From assembly GCA_003255025.1 (NCBI GenBank), contig QANY01013583.1, positions 1,233,194-1,297,193 of the forward strand: a DNA stretch of 64,000 bases, in the 5' to 3' direction. The position numbers were made by a program, and so were the translations under genes. The notes under the pieces are model-generated. The model was not told where the DNA came from. It saw only the letters and a list, made by a program, of their open reading frames with translations, and ran no database searches. Source of the stretch: Datisca glomerata. Its lineage: Eukaryota > Streptophyta > Magnoliopsida > Cucurbitales > Datiscaceae. Shown piece by piece: positions 49,617-60,075 of the stretch (position 1 is its first letter; the number at the start of each line of letters is the position of its first letter).

Positions 49617-51578
49617 GCAGTCTCGACATTTCCGTAATAAAACTATCATACTCATATTGTACCCAATCCAAATACAACTTAAAAGACCGATACACTTGAC
49701 TCAGAGAAATTGACTAATAACCCTATATCTTGTACCAACAGAAACTTTCAAAGATTAAGTGTAAGTAGGTATGAGATAGATAAACCAAGATAAATCAATA
49801 AAAAATAACTCCAGAACTCACCCTCTTTTTGTCAAGGAATGACAAAGAGAAATCATCCAAATATCAGTCTAATTTTACATAAAAATAATCTTGAAAAACG
49901 AGACAATAAAGTTAATAACAAAAATGAACTTCAACATGACAGATTCTAAAAATAATTAAAATTTAAAAAAAATTAGGAACACATGTATGTAGGAATCAGA
50001 ATATTTGACCATGAAAGACTAAACTCAATTTTCGACCACGAAATACATTATCCAAATCATCACTCAATTTTGAATACAAACGCAAGGGAGATCATCTATA
50101 ATGCCGTGATTGATTCTTAGATATAGCGGCTGATCTTTACAATCTAGTAAACACTTCAAATTTTCTGAAACACGGCCGATTGCCAAGAATGATAGATCAA
50201 CAAAGCACATCCAATACCCAAGCAATATTTGCAAGACAAGCAACGATGAAAACAAAATCTCCCCCCTAAATGCATGATTGTAACTTTCTAAATAACATGC
50301 TATCCCCTTAAATGCATGCTCTAAATTATTTATGAAAAACAAATTAAAAGTATGCACCAAAAACTCAACAAGCACGAAACTACACATTTACTTACAATTG
50401 TCAAATAAAATCGTTTGATCTCAATCATATTTAATATATATGAAATTCATAAGTATTTTGAGAGAGCCATAAATTCTCTTGTCTCACTAAGAGTTACTCA
50501 TTTATCTTAAGTGAATGTGTGTGATTTTGATCAACAAATATATTTCTCTTAGAAGCAATTTCTGAACACTAAATTGAAGCTCGCCATTAGAAATAAAGTA
50601 AATCATCTCCTCAAGAAGTCAAATCGAACTATCATCCTTTCAATAATTTTGATTTAATTACCTTCATTTTTTTAAATGTAGCAAGTATAATCATTCTTCT
50701 TCTTTTTTTTTCTTTTCCTGCTATTCAACATTTTTTTCATATAGTGGCGTTCACTCTAAAGAAAAAGTAGCCATGTCCTATAAGCAAATAAATGCATTCA
50801 ATGAAAAGAGGCTTTCACTCAGACTTCAATAGGTAGCATTTTCTATACTTTTTTTCATTGTGGTAAAAAAAATAAGGAATTCAGGTCAATCTTTATAGAG
50901 TTGAAAATTTATTCATAGTGACCATTTCAAAGTAAACTCAAAAGTTTTATAAGAGAATATATAAATTGATCAATATGCTCAAAAGATGGAAGAGTGACAA
51001 ATAAATTATCCTTTATTCAAATAAGAAAGTGTGTCTAACTCAAATATATCAATGAATGTCATAACATTTTTCAAATTTCAATAGAGCAAAGCTTATCTTG
51101 ACACACTATTTTAAATGACAAAACTTTATAAAATGCATTATTTTGTTTTGTCAAAATCTGAAGCATACAAACACATGAAGAAAAACAAACTATTTTTGTA
51201 TTTTTATTAAGCATAAGCAATGATGCATGATTTAAGTGAAAAATACTTTTGTGTTATTTTTAATTTTAAATTATGCTAAAATGTAAAAAAAAATGCATGG
51301 TTGGTGTCTAATTAAAAACTTAAATGCTCGTGAATAAGATAGAGACGCTACAAATGAGTGCACCCACTTGAGGCCATACAAGTCCACTTTCTTAATCCAA
51401 ATTTCTAACGTTCACTCACTTTCTAGAGTGATTAACATGATTAACTCGAGATGCATGTAACAAAGTCTCATGTAATGGTCTATATGAGTGACGAATGGAT
51501 CTAGAATTACTAGGATGAATGAAACTCTTGAATGCACCCCTAAGAATGTTGTAATGTGACCTATTATGACCTCTAACA
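49617..51578 (-). mobile_element. Internal 3' part of the SIRE-like element, heavily decayed
   Basis: Lies between the 3' LTR and the CACTA insertion. Apart from the purine-rich motif near 49830 I see no convincing pol motif. A 107-residue minus frame at 50387-50064 has no family resemblance and is left unassigned. The sequence is AT-rich and continues across the CACTA element at 53919. Confidence 0.45.
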
Positions 51579-53024
51579 CACTACAAGAAAAACTGTCAAT
51601 TACGACGATTATACGATGATGGTTGATTCAACCGTCACTAATTATAGAACAAGGGAAAGAAATTACGACGGTTTAGTCGACCGTCATAATTGTTTGAGTT
51701 TTACTGCGGTTTCTGGAAAACCTTTGCCGAAGGACACATATGTCGACGATTTACCTAAACCGTTGCGACTAATTCCATTATTGACTTTAATTTTACGACG
51801 GTTCAGAAGAAGCGTCTCAATTCGTTGAGCAATAGCGACGATTTTGGTGAATCGTCGTGATTGATTGCATTTTTTATTTTCATATCGTGACGGTTATGCT
51901 AAACTGTCACAATTTACTGAGAAATTGTGATGATTTATGTGAACTGTTACTATAGAGGTTATTGGCGACGATTCAGACAAACCATCACAAAGTGCTTTGA
52001 GGTTACTTAAACGATGTCATTTTTTATTTTTTAAACAATACTACGATCGACGGTGACGGTTTTTAAAACTGTCGCCAAAAGAAACCCTAAATTAAAACCA
52101 TCCTCGTGTCTTCTTCCCCATTTTTCCACTTCCCTAACTCTCTCATTTTCCCAGGCGCGCAATTCTTCCCTATTTTTATAGAGATCTCAGCCTCAGATCT
52201 CATCCCCGTGCTCCTCCTCACTGTTGCTCAGCCTTGTGGTCCTCCTCGCCGTAGCTCAGCCTTGTGGTCCTCCTCGTCGTAGCTCAGCCTCGATCTCAGC
52301 CCCATGGTTCTCCTCTCCATAGATCAGCCCTGATATCTTCCTTCTTTTCCATTAATTTTCTTGTTTTCTAGGTATCATTAAGCTCTTCAAAGTGATGTGA
52401 AATCGGATTCAATTCTTTTTTTCATATACTAGATATTATCCGATTCTCTTTTTCATATACAAATCTCTAGATTTTTTTATATACTAAATCGGTTTGTTAG
52501 TGTTATGTGTTTCGATTCCTTTTTTGTGTTTGATTATTTTGTCATGGTTATTTTGTTTTGTTTTTTCTGGTGATATTTTTCCTGTGTTGTATAAAATAGA
52601 AATATGGTCCTTGTTCTCTCTCTTGATAATGGTTGTTTCGGTTATACTTTTCTTTGACTGATTAATAACAACTTTAGTGCTCTTGCCTTGGCTTATTCTA
52701 AAAGTGGATTTGAGTGATATGTTCTAGATTTAATGAATTCAATTCATTTTTAGTGGTTGAGTTTAAATTACTTGAACTGAAATTACGGTAGAGAATAAAA
52801 AACACTCACATGTTGTGTCCCTAAGGACTATATATATATCATTGGTTTGTGATGTTTCCTAAGTTAAAAGTAGGATATAGGCTTAGCAAAATATAGAAAC
52901 AGTAAGACAATAAAATTGCTTCTTGATACCTGTAAATCAATTATAGGTGAGTGTAGGCTAAAATGTGTAGTATTAGTTTTGATTATTCTATCTGTTTGGT
53001 CTTCTTTAAGCTTTTAGATTTACA

Positions 53025-53260
53025 ATGGATAAGAGTTGGAATACAAAACCAAGATTTAGTAAGACATATCAAGATGGAGTAAATAAGTTTATGAACTTTA
53101 CCTTTGAGAGAGGATCGGGTGATGGAATATGCGTTCATTAGGACTCGGGGAAGTTCCAACTACAATGTTCTCGCGTTACTGTGGGGTTTATCAGCTGAGT
53201 TAGAATCCCAACATACACGAGTAGATGAGTTGGAGGCTCAATGCGTATGGGTGCCTTAGT
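53025..53260 (+). pseudogene. CACTA transposase-associated N-terminal fragment
   Basis: An ATG at 53025 opens MDKSWNTKPRFSKTYQDGVN and then KFMNFTFERGS. This matches the 'MDrsWm...riskeY..Gv..F..fa' start of the plant transposase-associated domain found in En/Spm-type elements. After about 35 residues the frame is lost, and the domain's Cys/His part is absent. A later phrase (FIRTRGSSNYNVLALLWGLS, then ELESQHTRVDELEAQC) resembles a coiled tail of such proteins. Confidence 0.6.
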
Positions 53261-53534
53261 TATAGGTTGAATGTTCAGAAATGCATTCTTAACTAAGCTT
53301 ACTTATGAAGTCTATGCAAGACTCCCATAAAGACTAGGGTAGGCTTTATGTATTGACTTTTATTTAATACTTATGAAATGCTTTGTTATTATGAATTTTC
53401 ACACTTTGAATTTATTGGATAATTTGTATTGATAATCTATTTTTATACTTTAAATTTATTGGATATTTTGTATTGATAATCTATGTAGAATGATATTGTT
53501 ATGACTGTTGTGGAGATATATAATATGTTAAAAT

Positions 53535-53536
<2 letters not shown>

Positions 53537-53572
<36 letters not shown>
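53537..53572. repeat. (AT)18 microsatellite inside the CACTA element
   Basis: An uninterrupted run of 18 AT dinucleotides, directly visible. Confidence 0.95.
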
Positions 53573-53575
<3 letters not shown>

Positions 53576-54146
53576 GGAGTTTTTGGGAATTTGAGGAAAT
53601 GAAAAGTAGAAGAGTAAGAACCGTCGCGAAAACACAAGGGATGACTAAATAGTGACGGTTATAAAACCACCATTATTCATCTGTATCCTGATAGTTCATA
53701 AAGCGTCGCAGAAAGCACAACGACAAGAGTGACGGTCCATTAACCATCATCGTAGATTTATATTTCACGACGGTCCTCCGATGGTTGTCAAAACTGTCGG
53801 CAATGCAACCCCGACGAAGGCGATCCAGACGGTTGAAAATCCGTCAGCATTTGTGACGGTCAAAAACTGTCGGTATAAGACTATAAAACTGTCGTCGTAG
53901 ACAGCTTTTCTTGTAGTGACACCACAATAAATGACATGTAGGAATGAAATGCAATCTATGTGTCTTAGCAACAATCATGTGGTGTGTTCCAATTAAGCCT
54001 CCAACACATAGGTCTAATGTGACATTTTACACTGTAGAGATGACATGTATATATAGCCATTGTTGTTGACAAGTCACGTTTAAGATTTGAAGAATGGAAA
54101 ATATTTTAGGCTTGATTGTAAGTGTAACTTTAGACTTATGAACATG

Positions 54147-56381
54147 TGTAATACCCAAGAATTTAATAAAGGGTGTTCTGTAATTCAAACCCCCACTCAC
54201 ACCTATGCACTCACATACACACTAAGCCAACCCCATCTATCTCCCTCACACCCACATGTTATCTCTAAACTATCTCCCTCCATTTTATTAATTTTTTTAT
54301 CTCAAACAAACCCCTTGTAACCACCGACAACCCCTCTTTCCCCTTTTCTTTTAAAATTCACGAGCCTTCTTATTTACTGCCATCTTCTCTCTTTTACAAT
54401 TTTCTTCTCCAACGAGCCCCATGTTCTTCATCTTCCCCTTCTTAATTTCAACTTGGGCAGCCCTACAACATTGATATTGCAATTTGTATCCTCTTTTGTC
54501 TCTGTTTTTTTAGCCATCATCGTCGTTCCTAGTTTCCGGTAAGTTCCTTGCTTCTCGTTTCTATTTTCTTCTCTTTTCTTCTTCTATTGAATCTAAATTT
54601 TTGATTAATAGGTCAACACATCAATATGAATTTTGCTTTCTAATTTCCAGCAATTTACGTTATCGTTCATCTCTGCTTTGTTCCATCATTCTTGCGTCAT
54701 CACCATCCACCAATTTCGTTTAGGAATTTTATTTTCTCTCTCATTCTCGTCATTTCTCCAATGTTTCTTTCAGATTCTTTGCCCTCTCACTGCACTCATC
54801 CCTTTTTACCTTTGTATCTTTGGTTATCTCTTTGGCAACCCCTTGTTCATTTTCGTCGGATCGTAGGAGTTTGCTTCATTGTTATTGCATTCGGTAAGCT
54901 TAGATCCTTGCTTTATTTCTTTTTTTTTTCTCTCTGTTTTTCTTTCTTTCGTTGTCCTCTGTGCTGCCTGCAACTTCTTGCGACCTAGTTGATTTTGACT
55001 CAACCCATATTTTTACCCACCATGAATCGGACTGAACTGATTCATACAGACCGAACCGGTTCAGACAGATCGAACCTAGCATTTATAGTAGAACAAAATC
55101 AGTTCAGACCACTCAAACCTAATTGAACTGGTCTGAATCGTTTTGATCAGATTTCACCCTCCTAGTTAATTTAATAATTGTAGTTATTATATGATTATTT
55201 TATGATCTTGGATCTTTGGATTTCAGGTTATTAGTTGTTGAATTTATTCGTAGCAATCCAGGTAAGTGGATTTACATAATAATCCGGTTCATATGTTATA
55301 AGTGTAGAATATATAACGTGAAATTGTTGTATTATTTATTTATGTTCAATCTTATGATCAAGTGTTTTATTTATTTTTATATCACGATGAAATTATTTAC
55401 CATGTTATATATGATTATATATTGAGTTATACATGTAATAGTTATATCATTTATGTTCTTGAATAAGTTATATGTTTACCCAGTGATAACGTGAATTATG
55501 AATATTAATTCAAGTAAAGTGATATGTAAACAAGAAGTAGACTTAGTCATGTTCCTTGGTTATCAAGTAACCGAATTATTCACGTCATGTTATCAAGTTA
55601 TACGGTTATGTGTCATCATGTTCATGTTAGCGTCCTTAAAGTTCAGATAAGTGACATCAAGTTTTAGGACACTCAATCTGTCATGTTCACATTCATGTTA
55701 CAAGATCAAGTTTAAGTTGTGAATTAATTATGGTTAGCTTGTTAATCGGAGGATATGTTTAGTTGAATTATGATCAAGCAAGTATAACTATTGTCATGTA
55801 TACGTACAAGTTCAAGTTATATGTTAACCATGAAATCGGTGTGTTATTACAAGTATTTTATGTGACCAGTGAATGTGTGGAATTAAATTTGCATGAGTTA
55901 TATATTTTACATGTATGTCATATGAAACTTATTAATATGTGAGTTTACTTACTGAATATTTTTAATACTCACCCCCAATAGATGAATATGTTGCAGGTGA
56001 TGGCGAGCTGCAAGAGTGAGGGACTGCCATAGACAGCGAGAATATGAGATTTTTCACAGTTTATGATTATATGATGTTAGAAACATATTTTCAAATTTAA
56101 TTACTATTGTTTCATTAATTTTATGAATTTTCATATTTGACTTTCATGTTTTATGGAATTTCGTATTCGACAATATTACGGTTTAATTAATCATTTAATT
56201 CAAATTAATGAGTTAATTTCTCTTAAAATGGTTTTATGCTTCCGCTATTTAATGTTAAAATTAGAATAAAATTAGGATTTTCAATTTGCGAATTTTCTCA
56301 AATTAAGATTTTAATTAAATTTGAGATTTTTAAATTGTGAAATTTCAAGCATGTTTAACCTTTGGGTATCAGAGCGTTACA
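54147..56381. mobile_element. Solo LTR 1 (Ty3/gypsy, chromovirus/Tekay-like), 2235 bp, ACATG target duplication
   Basis: Begins TGTAATACCC and ends GCGTTACA. ACATG flanks both sides (54142-54146 and 56382-56386), a perfect 5-bp duplication. It is homologous to the solo LTR at 60076-62724. Shared phrases include ccgaaccggttcag, aggtaagtgg followed by ttacataat, gtgatggcgag, and gcttccgctatttaatg near the end. The TGTAAY..CCC start and GYGTYACA end with LTRs over 2 kb fit Tekay/Del chromoviruses, but no protein domain is present to prove the lineage. Small frames inside are not genes. Confidence 0.88.
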
Positions 56382-56968
56382 ACATGAGTTTCACAATTAG
56401 CTTTAGAAGAAATATTAGCTTTCACAAAAGTAGTTTTAGAACTAGATGAAGCTTCATTTTCATCAATATAACCAAGACCTTTCTTATCTCCAAAAGATTT
56501 TCTAATGCTAAGTAAAACATTCAACTTTTTAATGCCTAGAGTGAATTTCATAGTTTTCTCTTTCAAGCTCTAACTTCCTAGCATTCACACCCTTAACAAT
56601 TTCATTTTTTTCATGCACACAACTTTCAAGAAAGCTAATTTTATCTAAGAGAGATTCTTTTTCACTATTAAGCTCTTGCACATCAATTTTAAAAATTCAT
56701 AATCTTGGCAAAACTCTTCTTTCTATTTTTCTACCACTTTTATCTTCATGTTTAGTTTGTCCTTCTTCTTCTTCAATTTAATAAATTAAGCATACAATTC
56801 CTCATCTGCCATTTTCATATCAAAAGCCTCGCATTCATCCATATCAAAGTGCATACTATTTGCACAACTCTCTCGAGACATTTTATAGAGTTCATTATAT
56901 GAACTAACTCTAGAATCTCACTAAGTATATCTAGTGACCCGCTTTGATGCCAATTGAAAAATCCTATA
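56360..56968 (-). pseudogene. Gag-region remnant and primer-binding site of the SIRE-like element
   Basis: Between solo LTR 1 and the 5' LTR, the minus strand reads KSFGDKKGLGYIDENEASSS, a phrase of the gag/linker coiled region of SIRE-type Copia elements. Before it come Lys/Glu/Leu-rich, frame-broken stretches. At about 56936-56960 the minus strand reads ttcaattggcatcaaagcgg, a mutated version of the tggtatcagagc initiator-Met-tRNA primer site. The gag frame resumes on the other side of solo LTR 1, so that LTR landed inside it. Confidence 0.65.
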
Positions 56969-58397
56969 TGTGAACTCTAAACAACCTAGAGGGGGTGAAT
57001 AGGTTGATCTTTAAAAATCTAAACTGAAATCAAATCAAACTAGCAACGCGGAAAATATCATATCAAATTATATCAACCATTCATCATACCATCAATAATA
57101 TAAAGATAGAGAGAGAGAGATAAAGATAGACACACACGAGGTTTACGTGGAAAACTCAACCGAAAAAAAACACGGGACCTTGTCCAACAAATAATCCACT
57201 AAGAATTTAGACGAGTACAAAGACTAGACTTACAAACTGACTCAAATACCTCTGATCATTTTGCCGCACCTCTTCAATCCTAGTACCAATGTCTTGGATT
57301 CTCAGGAGCACATACTCGTCAATCTTGAATCGTATTCAAGACACAATCTCCACGTCAACACACAAGCGATCTCGATCTCGTCTTCTTGGACTCCATTCCA
57401 AGGCACAAGTATCGAAACAATCTTGTCAATCATGGACTCATTCTAAGGTACAAGATTCACATGGAGTATGGACAAATAGTTCTTGATGTATTTTCTAGAA
57501 AAACCTCACAAAATCACTGAATGTAAAAATGATTTACTTTAGAAAAAAATTTAATCAAATCTAAAATATCTTTAAAATCAAACGTCTAAGTTAAAAGAAT
57601 TAACTTGAAGCTTGAAAGATTTTTATAAAAGTAATAGAGAAAATTCGGAATAAAAAGTAAGATAAAATAGAAAACCACTCAAAACATTATTTCTCTGTCT
57701 ATATTTTCTTCCCAAGGAGACAAATGTGTATATATAGGCTCAGGAAGGCTTTGTGAGCAAGCTAGGTCAAAAGAGTTCCTTAGAGATAGGAAAATTCATG
57801 GAAATATTTCATTTAAATTTTGAAATAAGGAAACCTAGAATTTGAGAAATTGTAAAGAGCTATCGCTAACTCTCACACCTAGTCTTCATAAAATAAGGAG
57901 CAATATATAAATAGAAGATTAGTGAAATACTAGAGGGCTAACCACAAAAAATGGATTTGAATATATTTGAAAAGATCTTCAGAATAATGAAAATCGGAAA
58001 AATATTCTTTAAGTGGCGATTGAGCGCTAGAAATGGAGATTGATCGCTAAAGGTAAAAATGCACACTTGTTCTAATATGAGTTCAGAGATTGATTGCTAT
58101 ATAGAATGATCGACCGTTGAAAGTCAGAATGTACCATTTTAAAATTGAGTCTGATCGTCACTTAATCAGTGATTGACAGAAACAACATAAAACATGAAAT
58201 TTTTTTTCTTAACCCTCAAATACACTAAAAAGAATATTTTAATAAAGAATACCTTAGAGTGTCAGCAAGTGCCTTGAATCTCGTCTTCAAATTTCATGTA
58301 GGCAATCGATCAAGAGGTTAGTGACTCTAACCTTTATAAAATTTTGTTTACAGAAAATTCCAATTACAAAAGTTAGACATATACAAATTTTGCTTCA
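56969..58397 (-). mobile_element. SIRE/Maximus-like Copia element, 5' LTR, 1429 bp
   Basis: On the + strand it begins TGTGAACTCTAAACAACC and ends AAATTTTGCTTCA (TG/CA termini), adjacent on its left to the primer-binding site. It matches 48304-49616 with many substitutions and a roughly 150-base indel around 57290-57440. The pair frames an element of about 10 kb oriented right to left. No matching target duplication was found at its outer edges, possibly from decay or a misplaced edge. Confidence 0.75.
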
Positions 58398-59600
58398 ATA
58401 GAAGAGTAGCACGTTACGTGAGCGTAAGACTAATACTCACTCGTAACAGTAGAGAATAGAACGGATCGAAACGGACCGATACATTTAAGGCGCGTAATAC
58501 TTAAGGCGCGCGTGTCGAAGTGTGTCATAAGAAACATTGTGCGTGCCTGCCCGGTCGTTCGTTCGGATCTTTCATGCCGTGTCGGTCCGTTTGACACCTC
58601 TACTTTGAAAATGAAAGAGAGAAAAATATTTTTGTGTCCCCAGACGAAAGAGAGTAAGTCATCTCTCTCTAGATTTCTCACTCTTTCTCTTTAAATGTCA
58701 AGATCAACAAGGTAATTAACATGTTTTTAACTTGTTAATCAAATGCAGGATGTTTATATCAACATGTAAGAGGCTGAGAATCATGAAAAGATCAGAGGCC
58801 AGAGGCTTGGGTTGTTCATAATTAGAACAGCAAAAACAACAACTGCCCAACCAAGTAAAATGGCAAAACGTTGCCCATAGATATTATCAAATATCTGTAG
58901 CAAAAACAACAACTACCCGACCAAATAAACTGGCAAGAAAGAGGATATAGAACTTAAACCTGTAGCAACAGAAGCAGCTCGGTTATTGGTCCTGGAGAAG
59001 TTCTTTGAGGTTTGAATCTTCCTAATTATTTACTCAGATTTTACTTGTCCTAAAGAGTTATTCAGTTTAACATTTAAATAGATTATGTTGCATAGTTTAC
59101 AGAATAGAATTTCTTCTAGATAGATTCAGTTAATAGCATGGAAAAAATGATTTAGGAATGAGTTTACATATATGTCTGAGATTTGTACCATATGTTTTGG
59201 CCAGGATGCCATCGAAAATGATGAACTTGATAAGGAGAGTGGTGAGTTAGAAGCCAACTGTGAGAATGCAACCAATGCTTATACATCTGCCTTGTTAGCA
59301 CACGTGTTCATGACTTAGTTAAATTGGTTGTGGCGGATAAAAGTGGTGTTAGTTGAAGTAAGGAAAAATGATATAGTTAGTGGGAGTCTGCAAACGTGTG
59401 TTGCTGCTGCTGCATGAACTGTCTCTATCCTCTGTCGGTCTCCATTCGAGTATAAGATGGTAGATGTAAGATCTCTTTTAGGCTTTTGGTGGAAAACGTA
59501 TGCAAGTAATTTCTTTTTTAGTCTAGTTCCTTTGTTCGTTTTTGGAAAAATTGTTGGATTTATTAAGAATTTCAGTGACATATGTACATTTACCTGGGTA
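58398..59600 (+). other. Exon-like fragments, unidentified; first copy of a local duplication
   Basis: The block 58648-58950 recurs at 59920-60075 plus 62725-62865 (see separate finding). At about 58935-58990 a frame reads VATEAARLLVLEKFFE and stops at a donor-like gtttga. At 59208-59310, after an acceptor-like ggccag, a frame continues DAIENDELDKESGELEANCE and then NATNAYTSAL. The pair could be two exons of a host gene fragment, but I do not recognise it. Confidence 0.3.
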
Positions 59601-59610
59601 TTGTAATGCA

Positions 59611-59705
59611 GATTAAATCAGTTAACCCCAAACCTTTCTTGAAAAATTTGACTGGAAAGACTGTCATTGTGAAATTCAAATGAGAATGTACATTCGAACG
59701 GGTAA
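59611..59705 (+). pseudogene. SmF (small nuclear ribonucleoprotein F) exon fragment
   Basis: After an acceptor-like tgtaatgcag, the + strand reads KSVNPKPFLKNLTGKTVIVK and then FK. This matches the very conserved start of SmF (vNPKPFLnnLTGK.ViVKLKWGmEYkG). The next codon is disrupted by a small deletion giving TGA where KWGM is expected. The sequence then runs RMYIRTG-like to a donor gtaagc at about 59701, the position of an intron in plant SmF genes as I recall. Later Sm motifs are absent. It is a one-exon fragment with splice borders preserved, not a working gene. Confidence 0.7.
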
Positions 59706-60075
59706 GCAATTTTAACTTTAAAATAATCCTCTGATAAACATAATTAAGATAATAGTTGAATTTGTTTTTATTTTGTTAAGTTTTAAGTTATGTATGGGTG
59801 TAGTATTATATGTTAATTTAGGTGAGTATTGTGAGAGAGAAGGGTTTAATGGATCAGATTATGCACCTTCTGATGAAGATAAAGATGGTGATTGATGCTT
59901 GTTGGAGATGTTCCACGGGAGTAAGTCACTCTCTCTCTAGAATTCTTTCTCTTTCTCTTTTGTCAAGATCAAGAAGGTAATTAACATGTTTTTAGCTTGC
60001 TAATTAAATGCAGAATGTTTATGTCAACCTGTAAGAGGCTGAGAATCATGAAAGGATCAGAGGCAAGAGGCTTGG

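Larger units (their letters stand above)
51579..53918. mobile_element. CACTA (En/Spm-type) transposon, 2340 bp, deletion derivative
   Basis: The ends are near-perfect inverted repeats: CACTACAAGAAAAACTGTC on the left, and CACTACAAGAAAAGCTGTC as the reverse complement of the right end. ACA flanks both sides (51576-51578 and 53919-53921), the 3-bp target duplication expected of CACTA elements. Subterminal zones carry many copies of acgacggt/aaccgtcg in both orientations. A 35-bp duplicated phrase (agctcagccttgtggtcctc) occurs at about 52205-52290, and an (AT)18 tract at 53537-53572. Only a transposase N-terminal scrap remains, so it is non-autonomous. Confidence 0.92.

Noticed and set aside
50064..50387. 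107-residue minus-strand frame in the SIRE-like interior
   Set aside because: No recognisable domain, AT-rich, no splice or promoter context; could be an env-like remnant but nothing supports that.
48296..58405. A 5-bp target duplication for the SIRE-like element
   Set aside because: Flanks near 48304 (ctata) and after 58397 (ataga) do not match convincingly; the edges may be wrong or mutated.
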